From: Cellulomonas shaoxiangyii
Lineage (GTDB): Bacteria > Actinomycetota > Actinomycetes > Actinomycetales > Cellulomonadaceae
Length of the DNA: 64,000 nt
Reading direction: 5' to 3'
Assembly (NCBI RefSeq): GCF_004798685.1
Contig: NZ_CP039291.1
Span: 1,984,001-2,048,000 of the forward strand
Part shown: one piece after another, positions 24,856-35,886 of the stretch
Position numbering within the stretch: the stretch's first letter is position 1
Layout: each line of letters begins with the position of its first letter
The notes under the pieces: model-generated
The model's database searches: none
The model's input: the letters and a program-made list of their open reading frames with translations, nothing else
Told to the model about the DNA's origin: nothing
Translations under genes and position numbers: made by a program

Positions 24856-26216
24856 CCCGCACCGACAGCGGCGCCGAGGCGCCCACCCGGCTGAACCGGT
24901 CCGTGACCGGACCGCTGCTGTTCCTGTTCATCCTGGGCGACGTGCTCGGTGCCGGCGTGTACGCCCTCGTCGGCGAGCTCTCCGCCGAGGCCGGCGGCAT
25001 GGTGTGGCTGCCGCTGCTCGTGGCGCTCGTGATGGCGCTGCTCACGGCCGCGTCGTACGCCGAGCTCGTCACCAAGTACCCCCAGGCGGGCGGGTCGGCG
25101 GTGTACGCGCAGCGGGCGTTCGGCCGGCCGATGATCTCGTTCCTCGTGGGCTTCTCGATGCTCGCCGCCGGCGTCACGTCGGCGGCAGGTCTCTCGCTCG
25201 CGTTCGGCGGCGACTACCTCGGCGTCTTCCTCGACGTGCCGGCGATCCCCACCGCGATCGTCTTCCTCGCCCTGGTGGCGGCGCTCAACGCGCGGGGCAT
25301 CAAGGAGTCGATGCGCGCCAACCTGGTCATGACGGCCATCGAGGTGGGCGGCCTCCTCCTCGTCGTCGTGCTGGGCGCGATCGTCCTCGGGCGCGGCGAC
25401 GGCGACCCCGCGCGGCTCCTCGAGCTGCCCGCGGGCACGTCCGCCGCCGCAGCCACGCTGGGCGGGGCGCTGATCGCGTTCTACTCGTTCGTCGGCTTCG
25501 AGACCTCCGCCAACGTCGCGGAGGAGGTCCGCGACGTGCGCCGCGTGTACCCGCGTGCGCTGTTCGGCGCGCTCGTGACGGCCGGCGTCGTGTACCTGCT
25601 GGTCGGGATCGTCGCGCCCGCCGTGGTCGCACCCGAGGACCTGTCCGCCTCCAGCGGCCCGCTGCTCGAGGTCGTCCGTGCCGCCGGTGGCGTGCCGCTC
25701 CAGCTCTTCTCGGTCGTCGCGCTCATCGCCGTCGCCAACGGCGCGCTGCTCACCATGATCATGTCGAGCCGGCTCGCGTACGGCATGGCGGAGGAGGGTC
25801 TGCTCCCCGCACCGCTCGCGCGCGTGCTCCCGAACCGCCGCACGCCCGTCGTCGCGATCGTGGTCACCACCGCCGTGGCCATGGTCCTCACGGCCACCGG
25901 CTCGCTCGTCGACCTGGCCTCCACCGTGGTGCTCCTGCTCCTGCTCGTGTTCCTCAGCACCAACCTGGCCGTGCTGGTGCTGCGCAAGGACCACGTCGAC
26001 CACCCCCACTTCCGGGCGTGGACGCCGGTCCCGGTCCTGGCCATCGGCACGTGCCTGGGCCTGCTGACGCAGCAGGAGGCACGGCACTGGCTGCTGGCCG
26101 GCGCGCTGCTGGCCGCAGGGGTCGTGCTGCACCTGCTCACCCGGCGCCGCTCCCAGGAGTCGGCGGCCGAGCGCCGGGCCAGCACGCCGGACGCCGGCAC
26201 GGACGCACGGTCCTGA
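24852..26216 (+). CDS. APC-superfamily amino-acid/polyamine permease
   Basis: Secondary transporter of 454 aa with twelve hydrophobic segments. TM1 has the unwound substrate-binding pattern GDVLGAGVYALVGEL, TM2-3 carry SYAELVTKYPQAGGSAVYA, and TM6 reads IAFYSFVGFETSANVAEEV. The C-terminus is a polar tail. Substrate not deducible beyond amino acids or amines. The GTG start overlaps the stop of the preceding hypothetical, indicating coupled expression. Confidence 0.9.
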   Translation: MTRTDSGAEAPTRLNRSVTGPLLFLFILGDVLGAGVYALVGELSAEAGGMVWLPLLVALVMALLTAASYAELVTKYPQAGGSAVYAQRAFGRPMISFLVGFSMLAAGVTSAAGLSLAFGGDYLGVFLDVPAIPTAIVFLALVAALNARGIKESMRANLVMTAIEVGGLLLVVVLGAIVLGRGDGDPARLLELPAGTSAAAATLGGALIAFYSFVGFETSANVAEEVRDVRRVYPRALFGALVTAGVVYLLVGIVAPAVVAPEDLSASSGPLLEVVRAAGGVPLQLFSVVALIAVANGALLTMIMSSRLAYGMAEEGLLPAPLARVLPNRRTPVVAIVVTTAVAMVLTATGSLVDLASTVVLLLLLVFLSTNLAVLVLRKDHVDHPHFRAWTPVPVLAIGTCLGLLTQQEARHWLLAGALLAAGVVLHLLTRRRSQESAAERRASTPDAGTDARS

Positions 26217-26233
26217 GCAGGCGCTGAGCACCC

Positions 26234-26269
26234 CCGCCGGCGGGACGTTCGCCGCGCGGGCGCCGGCGG
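26234..26269 (+). terminator. Possible terminator hairpin after the APC permease
   Basis: CCGCCGGCG and CGCCGGCGG can pair across an 18-base loop, 17 bases after the stop. The loop is long, so this is uncertain. Confidence 0.35.
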
Positions 26270-26320
26270 CTCCCCCTAGCCTGACCGCGCACGACCCCCG
26301 ATCACGCAGGAGGAGACGGC

Positions 26321-26788
26321 ATGCCCACGATCGAGCAGACGATCGACGTCGACGTCCCGGTGCGCACCGCGTACGACCAGTGGACGCAGTTCGAGGACTT
26401 CCCGCACTTCATGAACGGCGTGGAGCAGATCACGCAGGTCAGCGACACGCTGACGCACTGGACGACCTCGATCGGCGGTGTCCACCGCGAGTTCGACGCC
26501 CAGATCGTCGCGCAGGAGCCGGACCGGGTCGTCGCGTGGCGCAGCGTCGACGGCACCGCGCACGCGGGGCACGTGTCCTTCGAGCAGCTGAGCCCCACGT
26601 CCACGCGCGTCACGACGAAGATCGACTGGGAGCCGGACTCCCTCGTGGAGAAGGTCGGCGCCGCCGTGGGCGTCGACGACCGGCAGGTCAAGAAGGACCT
26701 CGAGCGCTTCAAGGAGTTCATCGAGAGCCGCGGCACCGAGACCGGCGCCTGGCGCGGCACGGTCCAGGGCGGCACGCCGCCGCTCTGA
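26321..26788 (+). CDS. SRPBCC (polyketide cyclase/START-like) family protein
   Basis: Small soluble protein of 155 aa with the helix-grip fold. The N-terminal strand and helix read IEQTIDVDVPVRTAYDQWTQ, then FEDFPHFMNGVEQ, followed by beta strands with EPDRVVAWRSVDG and a long C-terminal helix (VKKDLERFKEFIESRG). Such proteins bind a hydrophobic ligand, and many actinobacterial examples are stress-induced, but no specific role can be assigned. AGGAGGAGA lies just upstream of the ATG. Confidence 0.88.
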   Translation: MPTIEQTIDVDVPVRTAYDQWTQFEDFPHFMNGVEQITQVSDTLTHWTTSIGGVHREFDAQIVAQEPDRVVAWRSVDGTAHAGHVSFEQLSPTSTRVTTKIDWEPDSLVEKVGAAVGVDDRQVKKDLERFKEFIESRGTETGAWRGTVQGGTPPL

Positions 26789-26817
26789 CGGTCCCGCTGG
26801 ACCGGCCCCGCCCGACG

Positions 26818-26856
26818 ACGGCCCGGCACCCTCCGCACCGGAGGGCGCCGGGCCGT
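26818..26856. terminator. Bidirectional terminator hairpin
   Basis: GGCCCGGC-a-CCCTCC pairs with GGAGGG-c-GCCGGGCC around a five-base loop, midway between the convergent SRPBCC and YyaL-like genes. Confidence 0.7.
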
Positions 26857-26878
26857 CCGCGTACGCCGCGGCGGCGCC

Positions 26879-28921
<2,043 letters not shown>

Positions 28922-29091
28922 ACGTCCACCCTGGGTCAGCCGGGCGGCGCGTGCGAGCCGGAGGGGCGGCGCGGGTCGCCGGAGGGCGCGGTCGCGCGTG
29001 GGACGCCGACGTGCGACGGTGGACCGCGCCCGCACCGCGCCGAGCCCGTGCACGCCCACCGCCGGCGCGGCCACCCCCCACCGGAGGCACC

Positions 29092-30405
29092 ATGGCGACG
29101 ATCGACGAGACCCAGGGCAGCGCGGCGTGGGCGTCGCCCGACCTCGAGGCTCTCCACGACCTGCTGGGCCGCGTCGACCCTGCCCTCGGCGCGGACGGGC
29201 TGCTGGTCCTGCAGCAGGAGCTCGAGACCGCCACCGAGGAGCTCCGGGTCGCCGACGCGCAGATGCACGCCCACCGCGCCGAGCTCGACGAGCTGCTCAC
29301 CGTCCACCACCAGCACGCGGCCCAGCGCGAGTGGATGGCGTCCCAGCTGCCGGTCCCGTTGCTGGTGACCGACCGCAACGGGCTCGTCGAGGCCGCCAAC
29401 GCCGCCGCGGCGCGTGGCCTGAACATCGCGCACGGGCACCTGCTGCGCAAGCCGCTCGTGAGCTTCGTCGACGACGCGGAGCGGCCGGCCGTGCGCCGCC
29501 TGCTCTCGAGTGTCGGGAGCACCCCGGTGCGGCTGCACACCCGCCTTCGGCCGCGCCGTTCCCCGCCTGTCCCGGTCGAGGTGGTCGTGGTCGCCGACGG
29601 CGCGCCCGGGACGGACGCCCACCTGACGTGGACGGTCGTCACCACCGGGCCGGACGACGCGGACCCCGACCGTGCGCGGGAGGCCCTGCGGCTCGCGACG
29701 GCGTTCGTCACGCTCGGCTGGCTCGCCACCGCGGAGCTCGGGGAGCGCGCGCTCCTGGGGCGCATCGCCGAGGTCATCACCGCGGCGCTGCCCGGGCAGG
29801 TCGACGTGAGCGTCGACCTCGGCTCGCCCGCGGCACCGACGGTCGTGGCGTCCTCGGGCCTGCTCGCCGCGACCGGGGACGGGCTGCAGATCCGGGCCGG
29901 AGAGGGCCCCTGCATCACGGCGTTCGACACCGGCGAGTCCGTCGTCAGCCCCGACATCACCACGGACGCCCGCTGGACCCGGCTCGCCGACGCGGCCCGC
30001 GGCGAGCAGGTCCGGTCCGTGATGGCCGTCCCGGTCGTGGTCGAGGGCGCCAAGCTGGCGTGCCTGAACTGCTACAGCACCGAGATCGGCGCGTTCCGGG
30101 ACCACGACGTGCGCAGCGCCGAGCTGCTGGCCACCAGCGCGGGCGCCGTGCTCGTGGGCGTGCAGCAGAAGGAGCGACTGCGTCAGCTCGGCGAGCAGCT
30201 GAGCGAGGCCCTCACCTCACGCGCCGTCATCGACCAGGCGAAGGGCATCGTGATGGCGGCGCGCGGGGGCACCGCCGACGAGGCGTTCCGGTACATGTCG
30301 CAGATCAGCCAGCGTCAGAACGTCCGGCTCCGTCTGATCGCGCAGCGGATCGTGGATCAGGCCCAGGCGCGGAAGCCGGCTCTGCCGGACCGACCACGTC
30401 CATGA
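29092..30405 (+). CDS. PAS-GAF-ANTAR antiterminator-type regulator
   Basis: Signal-responsive RNA-binding regulator, 437 aa. An N-terminal coiled coil ([20 protein letters not shown]) leads to a PAS-like domain (about 80-190, [20 protein letters not shown]), a GAF domain (about 210-360; [20 protein letters not shown]) and an ANTAR domain at the end ([18 protein letters not shown] ... [15 protein letters not shown]). ANTAR domains bind paired hexaloop hairpins in mRNA to prevent termination. GGAGG precedes the ATG. Its last 101 bases overlap the end of the convergent CheR/PAS gene. Confidence 0.9.
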   Translation: MATIDETQGSAAWASPDLEALHDLLGRVDPALGADGLLVLQQELETATEELRVADAQMHAHRAELDELLTVHHQHAAQREWMASQLPVPLLVTDRNGLVEAANAAAARGLNIAHGHLLRKPLVSFVDDAERPAVRRLLSSVGSTPVRLHTRLRPRRSPPVPVEVVVVADGAPGTDAHLTWTVVTTGPDDADPDRAREALRLATAFVTLGWLATAELGERALLGRIAEVITAALPGQVDVSVDLGSPAAPTVVASSGLLAATGDGLQIRAGEGPCITAFDTGESVVSPDITTDARWTRLADAARGEQVRSVMAVPVVVEGAKLACLNCYSTEIGAFRDHDVRSAELLATSAGAVLVGVQQKERLRQLGEQLSEALTSRAVIDQAKGIVMAARGGTADEAFRYMSQISQRQNVRLRLIAQRIVDQAQARKPALPDRPRP

Positions 30406-32221
30406 GGAGGATGACGCCGGGTCCGGCGTCGGTGCCCTGCAGCCGGCTCGCCGTCACGTCCACGTCGATGGAGCGACCCCGGCGGTTGACCGCCGGGAGA
30501 CGCACGGTGCGGTTTCCCGGCACGCCGTCGAGCTGGCCCGCCACGAGCGGCTGCAACGGCTCGACGGGCAGCCCGATGTCGAGGTCGTCGAGGCTGCGCC
30601 CGAGCGCCTCGTCCTCGCGCACTCCCCACAGGTCGACCGCCCGCGAGTTCCACGCGAGCACCCGCAGGCCCGCGTCCACGACGGCCACCCCGACGCCCAG
30701 GCTGGCGAGGACCGACTCCATGAGCCGGTTGAGCTCGTCGACCTCGAGGGTGCGCACGCGCAGCTCCTCGTTGCTCGCGTTGAGCTCGTCGTTCATCGAC
30801 TGCAGCTCCTCGTTCATGGTCTCGAGCTCCTCGTTCGTCGACTGGAGCTCCTCGTTCGTCGTCTCCAGCTCCTCGACGGTCGACTGGAGCTCCTCGTTCG
30901 TCGTCTCCAGCTCCTCGTTCGCCGACTGCAGCTCCTCGTAGGCCGACTCCAGCTGGCGGTTGGCGTACTGCAGCTCGTTCTGCAGCTGCCGGTGGCGCGT
31001 GACGTCGTTGAAGATCACCGTCGTGCCCAGCGGTGCGGAGTCGGGGCCGATGAGCGGCACGACCTGGACGTCGAGCCCGACGGTGTCCGCGTCGGGGCGC
31101 TCCCACTCGACGTCGCGGATCCACACGACGCGACGCTCGCCGAGCGCCTGCTCGATGTACGAGCGCAGCTCCACCGGACGGTAGGAGACCTCGAGGTCCT
31201 GGAAGAGCCGGCCGACATCACGCTGGCCGATGCCGAACAGCGTGTCGGCGCGCCGGTTCGACGCCACGAGCACGCCGTTGGTCGCGACGACGACCTGCGC
31301 CGCAGGCGCGGACAGCAGGGCCTCGTCCCGCAGCCGTGCCGCCGTCGTCCCCAGGTCCTGCTCGGCCGGCCGCACGGGCTCCCGCGGTGTCCGGCGCTCG
31401 GGTGCCGGCGTCCCGAGCTTGCGGAAGAACCGCCGCTTGAGCTCGAGCGGCTGGAACAGGTGCGGGTGCGAGAGGAGCATCTCCGCCTTGCCCAGGAACA
31501 GCACCCCCTGCGGGGCGAGCGCGAAGTGCAGGCGGCGCACGATGTCCGCCTGCGCCTCCGCGTTGAAGTACATCAGCGTGTTGCGGCACACCAGCAGGTC
31601 GACGTGCGAGATGGGTGCGTCCTGCACCAGGTCGTTGCGGCCGAAGATGACGGCGCGGCGCAGGTCCTTGCGGATCACCCAGCGGTCCCCGACGCGCTCG
31701 AAGTACGAGGTCAGGTACCGCTCGTCGAGGCCCTGCACCTGCCGGTCGGTGTACGCGCCGGCGCGCGCCACCTGCAGGGCGGCCTCGTCCACGTCGGTGG
31801 CGTAGATCTTCACGCGCTCCCGGAACGCCGTCGGCCCGAGCGCCTCGGACAGCTCCATCGCCAGGCTGTAGGGCTCCTCGCCCGTCGCGCAGCCGGCGCT
31901 CCACACCCGCACGCGCGCGCCGTCCTCCGCGAGCAGGGCCGGGAGCACGTGCTCACGCAGGTACTCCCACGACTCCGTGTCCCGGAAGAAGCTCGTCACG
32001 TTGATCAGGACGGTGTCGAACAACGCGGCGTACTCGTCCGGGTGCAACGCCAGGTGGTCCTGGTACTCGTCGAACCCCTCGATGCCGACACCGGTCATCT
32101 GCCGGCGCACACGGCGCACCAGGCTCTGCCGCTTGTACCCGGTGAAGTCGAAGCCGCGCTGCTCCTTCAGGTACTCCAGCAGGGACTCGAACCGCGGGTC
32201 CGGCTCCTCGTCCACGTGCAC
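30305..32221 (-). CDS. CheR-type methyltransferase with PAS domains and long coiled coil
   Basis: 638 aa. Residues 1-270 are a CheR methyltransferase: an N-terminal helical domain (RQSLVRRVRRQM), SAM-binding VWSAGCATGEEPYSLAM and HVDLLVCRNTLMYF. A PAS domain (about 305-425) is followed by a long heptad region built of EELQS/EELET repeats (about 430-490), then a second PAS (about 500-610) and a disordered Ala/Asp/Ser tail. The architecture is that of CheB-CheR-PAS chemosensory-like hubs, but no chemoreceptor, CheA or CheY gene is nearby. It lies 29 bases downstream of cheB in the same operon. Its 3' end overlaps the opposing ANTAR gene. Confidence 0.9.
   Translation of the reverse strand: MHVDEEPDPRFESLLEYLKEQRGFDFTGYKRQSLVRRVRRQMTGVGIEGFDEYQDHLALHPDEYAALFDTVLINVTSFFRDTESWEYLREHVLPALLAEDGARVRVWSAGCATGEEPYSLAMELSEALGPTAFRERVKIYATDVDEAALQVARAGAYTDRQVQGLDERYLTSYFERVGDRWVIRKDLRRAVIFGRNDLVQDAPISHVDLLVCRNTLMYFNAEAQADIVRRLHFALAPQGVLFLGKAEMLLSHPHLFQPLELKRRFFRKLGTPAPERRTPREPVRPAEQDLGTTAARLRDEALLSAPAAQVVVATNGVLVASNRRADTLFGIGQRDVGRLFQDLEVSYRPVELRSYIEQALGERRVVWIRDVEWERPDADTVGLDVQVVPLIGPDSAPLGTTVIFNDVTRHRQLQNELQYANRQLESAYEELQSANEELETTNEELQSTVEELETTNEELQSTNEELETMNEELQSMNDELNASNEELRVRTLEVDELNRLMESVLASLGVGVAVVDAGLRVLAWNSRAVDLWGVREDEALGRSLDDLDIGLPVEPLQPLVAGQLDGVPGNRTVRLPAVNRRGRSIDVDVTASRLQGTDAGPGVILLMDVVGPAEPASAPGPDPRSAARSDGAGRSDAG
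30745..30945 (-). repeat. Imperfect repeats encoding the coiled-coil linker
   Basis: About eight 21-base units encode (E/D)EL-x-(S/T)-x-N heptads such as NEELETT and NEELQST within the CheR/PAS protein. The repeats can expand or contract and may confuse assembly. Confidence 0.7.
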
Positions 32222-32250
32222 TCCTTCTCACCGGCCCGGCGAGCGGGCGT

Positions 32251-33291
32251 TCACGCCGACCGGGGGGCGTCCTCCGTGAGCAGGTCGTCGGTCACGTCGA
32301 GGGCGACGGTAGCAGTGCCGGCGATGAGTCCCCGGATCACGAGTGCCGACGACCGGGCCTCGGACGCCTGCTCGGTGAACTTGTCGGCCGTGACGGCGTG
32401 CCCCCGGTCGGCCGCGTTGCGCGCCATGCGCTCGCTGAGCGCGACGCGCTCCTCGAGCGTGCGCAGCGCGAGCCACAGCGCGCCCTCGACCGCGACGCCC
32501 TGCTGGGCCGCCAGGCTCGCGGGCGACCACGCGTGTCCGACCCGGCACCGGAACCGGTGCAGGCGGCCCTCGTGGATCTCGGAGAGCGGTCCGTTGCAGT
32601 CGGGGCACGCGAATCCCGCCGGGACGCCCACCTGCTCGTCCGGCGACGTGCTGTGCTGCGCGTCGGCGGCGATGTCGACCTCGACGCGCAGCAGCTCGGT
32701 GGGGTGCGCGGCACGCTCGTCGACGGGCACCCCCACCAGCTCCTCGAGCACCGCCGCGACGCGCTCGAGCGGGACGACGCGGGCAAGCTGGTCGGCGGCC
32801 ATCGCCGCCGACGGCATGCCGGGGTAGGCGGCGGTCGCGGGATCCTCGACCACGCCGATCCCGCCCTGCTGGTGCACGGCCACCATGCCGGCGGCGCCGT
32901 CGTCGAGCGTGCCCGACAGCACGACGGCCACGACGCGGGGCCCGAGCTCGCGCGCGGCCGAGCGGAAGAGCGCGTCCACGGAGGGCCGGTGGCCGTTCTC
33001 GCGGGGGCCGCGGGAGAGCAGCACACGATCGCCGTCGACCACCAGGTGCCGGTCGGGCGGGGCCACGAGGATCCGGCCGGGGAGCAGCGCGTCCCCCTCC
33101 GCCGCCTGCGCGACCGGCAGCGGCCCGGACCGGGAGAGGATCGCCGCGAGGGCGCTGCGTGCCGTCGGCGCGGTGTGCAGCACCACGAGCACCGCCGCCG
33201 GGAAGTCGGCGGGCAGACGCGACGCGACGTCCTGCAGCGCGCGCACCCCGCCCGCCGAGGCTCCTACGACGACCACGTCACGGCGGCTCAT
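32251..33291 (-). CDS. CheB-type methylesterase without receiver domain, with zinc-ribbon-like tail
   Basis: 346 aa. The esterase domain (about 1-185) has the catalytic Ser12 in VVGASAGGV, the His region VLHTAPTAR and the Asp region VLSGTLDDGAAGM. There is no N-terminal response-regulator domain, so control by CheA phosphorylation is not expected. The C-terminal part carries two Cys pairs (FACPDCNGPLSEIHEG ... FRCRVGHAW), a probable zinc ribbon, then a helical region. First gene of the cheB-cheR operon. Stand-alone CheB/CheR pairs of this sort act in signalling outside classical chemotaxis; the target protein is unknown. Confidence 0.88.
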   Translation of the reverse strand: MSRRDVVVVGASAGGVRALQDVASRLPADFPAAVLVVLHTAPTARSALAAILSRSGPLPVAQAAEGDALLPGRILVAPPDRHLVVDGDRVLLSRGPRENGHRPSVDALFRSAARELGPRVVAVVLSGTLDDGAAGMVAVHQQGGIGVVEDPATAAYPGMPSAAMAADQLARVVPLERVAAVLEELVGVPVDERAAHPTELLRVEVDIAADAQHSTSPDEQVGVPAGFACPDCNGPLSEIHEGRLHRFRCRVGHAWSPASLAAQQGVAVEGALWLALRTLEERVALSERMARNAADRGHAVTADKFTEQASEARSSALVIRGLIAGTATVALDVTDDLLTEDAPRSA

Positions 33292-33458
33292 GCCTCTCCC
33301 TCCGGCCGGTCCTGCCCACGCTAGTAGCGCCGGGCCGAAGCTGCCGGTCGGCGTCGCGATCGGCGGTCCACGGTGACGCCCGGCGCGCGGCGTGCGAGGA
33401 TCGGACACGTCGGGCACCGTGGAAAAGACGCGGACCCGCTCCCCGCAGGGATGCCGCC

Positions 33459-33698
33459 ATGACGGTCCTGTCCCACGTCGCTCGGCCTGACGTCCAGACC
33501 GAGTTCGTCCGGCTCTCGCTGGTCCGCATGGACGCGGCGACACAGATGGAGCGCGACCGCGCGGCGCTCGCCATCCTCGCGCTCGTGGCCGACGCCGGGG
33601 ACGTTCCCCCACGGAGCTCGGTCCCGCGCCAGCACCGGGCGGTCGGCTTCTCCGCCGTGTCCGCGGCCCTGTCACCCCGGCGGGCACGCCGCCGCTGA
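33459..33698 (+). CDS. Small hypothetical protein
   Basis: 79-aa open frame beginning MTVLSHVARPDVQTEFV, with a helical, Arg-rich middle (MERDRAALAILALVADAG) and a basic end (RRARRR). A GCAGGG site lies eight bases before the ATG, and third codon positions are GC-rich as in real genes here. No family recognised. It stands between the cheB promoter region and the next ANTAR gene; it could be spurious. Confidence 0.45.
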   Translation: MTVLSHVARPDVQTEFVRLSLVRMDAATQMERDRAALAILALVADAGDVPPRSSVPRQHRAVGFSAVSAALSPRRARRR

Positions 33699-33914
33699 CC
33701 GGGCCGGTGCCCTCGCCGGGGGTCTCCCCCGGTGCCCGCGCACCGCGGGAGGGTCCCGCGCGCCACGTGACGGTCCCGCCTGCCGCACCGAGCCGCGGTG
33801 GGATGGTGGACCGTGGCCGTGGTCCGTGCCACAGTGGTGGCCCGGTCGCCCTCGGGACGACCGGTACGCGGTGGCTGCCGTCCGACGGGGGACGGCGCAC
33901 GGGCGGGGGCTCAC

Positions 33915-34727
33915 ATGGGCATGCAGGACGTCAAGGACGGCCGGGCGGCACGACCGGCAGGCGCGCGGGCAGCGCCCGACGGCGCAGTCGCGGCCGCACC
34001 CGAGCCCCGACGCCTCGAGTCGGCGTTCGTCGCGCTCGCCTGGCTCGCTGCGTCGGACCTGCCCGAGCGGGCCCGCCTGGAGCGGCTGGCCCACGTCGTG
34101 GCCGGTGTGCTGCCGCCGACCGCGTCGGTCGGCGTCGCGCTCGGCGCCCCCTGGGCCCCGGACGCCGTCGTCACCACCGGTCTGCGGGCGTCGGCAGCCG
34201 ACCGCGTGCAGATCGGCGCCGGGTACGGCCCGTGCGCGAGCGCGTGGACGCACGGCACCTCCGTGCTCGTCGGCGACCTCGGGGCGGACCCGCGGTGGCC
34301 CCGCCTCGCCACCGCCGCGGCGCGCGAGGGCGTCCGGTCGGCGATCGCCGTCCTGGTGCACGCGGACGCCGGCGCTGTCGGTGTCGTCGGCTGCTACGCC
34401 GCCGGTACCGACGTGTTCGACGAGGAGCACGTGCGGACGGTCGAGCTGCTCGCGTCCGCCGCGGGCGCGACCCTGACCGCGCTGCGGCTGCGGGCGCACA
34501 GCGACGAGGTCGTCGGGCAGCTCAACCGTGCGCTCACCTCGCGTGCCGTGATCGACCAGGCCAAGGGCGTCGTCATGGCCGTGCGCGGCGGCACCGCGGA
34601 CGACGCGTTCGCCTACCTCGCCCGAGTCAGCCAGGCGCAGAACGTCCGGCTCGGCCTGACCGCGCGGCGGGTCGTCGAGCAGGCGCGCACGGGAACGCTC
34701 GTCCTGCCGGAGGGGCCGCACGGCTGA
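33915..34727 (+). CDS. GAF-ANTAR regulator
   Basis: 270 aa. After a variable Ala/Arg-rich N-terminus, residues 30-185 form a GAF domain (ESAFVALAWLAASDLPERA ... GYGPCASAWTHGTSVLVGDL). Residues 200-265 form an ANTAR domain ([18 protein letters not shown], then FAYLARVSQAQNVRLGLTARR). The GAF-ANTAR half strongly resembles that of the protein at 29092, so the two are probably paralogues. The start could also be the ATG six bases later; both lie in the region where family similarity is low. Confidence 0.88.
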   Translation: MGMQDVKDGRAARPAGARAAPDGAVAAAPEPRRLESAFVALAWLAASDLPERARLERLAHVVAGVLPPTASVGVALGAPWAPDAVVTTGLRASAADRVQIGAGYGPCASAWTHGTSVLVGDLGADPRWPRLATAAAREGVRSAIAVLVHADAGAVGVVGCYAAGTDVFDEEHVRTVELLASAAGATLTALRLRAHSDEVVGQLNRALTSRAVIDQAKGVVMAVRGGTADDAFAYLARVSQAQNVRLGLTARRVVEQARTGTLVLPEGPHG

Positions 34728-34756
34728 CGGCGTCGTCCCGCCGGCGGGTGGTCGCG

Positions 34757-34798
34757 GGTCACGCGCCGCCGGTCACGCGCCGCCGGTCACGCGCCGCC
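34757..34798. repeat. Three tandem copies of a 14-base unit
   Basis: GGTCACGCGCCGCC occurs three times in a row at the 3' end of the glycosyltransferase gene. Read on the minus strand the unit is GGCGGCGCGTGACC, so each copy brings its own TGA; the first one met ends the gene at 34787. Confidence 0.75.
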
Positions 34799-35596
34799 GC
34801 GCGCCGGGCGTCCCCCGGCCACGGGCGCCGGGCGCCACCGCGCCGCCCAGCGCTCCCACGGCGGCAGCACCCGCCACTGGCGGCCGAGGGTCCGGAACGC
34901 GCGCCCCAGGCGCGGCCCCCACTGCCGGTCCAGCCGGACGGACCGTGCCGAGACGCCGACCGACCAGCCGCGGTCCACGACGACGTGCACGCGGGGGCCC
35001 AGCGCGAGCGCCAGGTCGAGGTCGTCGTGCACGTCGTCGACGCGCGTCACCGCGTCGCGCACGCGGCGCCACCCCTCGGCACGGAAGCCCATGGACGAGC
35101 CCCAGAGCACCGGGTGCCCCGCGGCGAGGTGCCCCAGCGCGTAGTACGCGCCCAGGTACAGCCGGGCCACCCAGCGGCCGCGCGCGCCGGGCAGGTCGAA
35201 GCGGCCCGTCCCGGTCACCGCGTCCACGCGCGGGTCCGCCAGCACGTGCAGGGCGTGCGCCACCCAGTCGTCGCCCGGGCGGGTGTCCGCGTCGAGGCGC
35301 AGCAGCACGTCGCCCCGCGCGGCGTCGTAGCCCGCCGCCGCGGCGGCGGGGATGCCGACGCGCGGCTCCGCCACCACCCGCGCACCCCAGCGGCGCGCGA
35401 CCTCGGCGCTGTCGTCGCGCGAGTCGTTGTCCACCACCACGACCTCGTCGGGGACGACGGTCTGGCGGGCCAGCCGGCGCAGGCACGCCTCGAGGTGCGC
35501 CGCGTCGTCCCGGACGGGCACGACGACCGACACCACGACGGGCCGGTCGGCGTCAGCCGGTGCGGCCGGCGTCGGGCGGGGGCGGGTGGCGGTCAC
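34787..35596 (-). CDS. Family 2 glycosyltransferase
   Basis: 269 aa, GT-A fold. The nucleotide-sugar site is visible in VVSVVVPVRDDAAHLEACL and EVVVVDNDSRDDS, with the metal-binding motif DADTRPG; a second acidic stretch (DDVHDDLDLAL) is the likely catalytic-base region. No membrane segment, so it acts on a cytosolic or membrane-bound acceptor. GTG at 35596 follows GAGGAG. It is divergent from the manganese catalase gene and isolated from other sugar genes; acceptor and donor unknown. Confidence 0.87.
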   Translation of the reverse strand: MTATRPRPTPAAPADADRPVVVSVVVPVRDDAAHLEACLRRLARQTVVPDEVVVVDNDSRDDSAEVARRWGARVVAEPRVGIPAAAAAGYDAARGDVLLRLDADTRPGDDWVAHALHVLADPRVDAVTGTGRFDLPGARGRWVARLYLGAYYALGHLAAGHPVLWGSSMGFRAEGWRRVRDAVTRVDDVHDDLDLALALGPRVHVVVDRGWSVGVSARSVRLDRQWGPRLGRAFRTLGRQWRVLPPWERWAARWRPAPVAGGRPARGGA

Positions 35597-35886
35597 GCGG
35601 CTCCTCGGTCGGCTCGGGGCGCGCGGCGGGTGCCGGCGCGTCCTGGGGGCGATCGTCCCCGCCGGACCGACGCACGGCGACCCGGGAGGCGCGCGGGGAG
35701 GCACGTCGGCGCCGGGGCCGCGGCCCACGGCCGTCCGACCCGGGCGCGTGACCGGTGCGCACGCTCCGGGTGCGGGTCCGGGGGCGGGTTGTGAGACTGG
35801 CTGGACCACCGCGCGTCGAGCAGAGAGCGCGTGCCGGCGGGTCGGCCCGCGCGTCGGGCCGATCCACGCCAGCGAGAGGGATCCCC

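Noticed and set aside
30745-30945. Regular repeats considered as a possible CRISPR or tandem-repeat locus
   Set aside because: They lie in frame within the CheR/PAS gene and encode a heptad coiled coil with no spacers.
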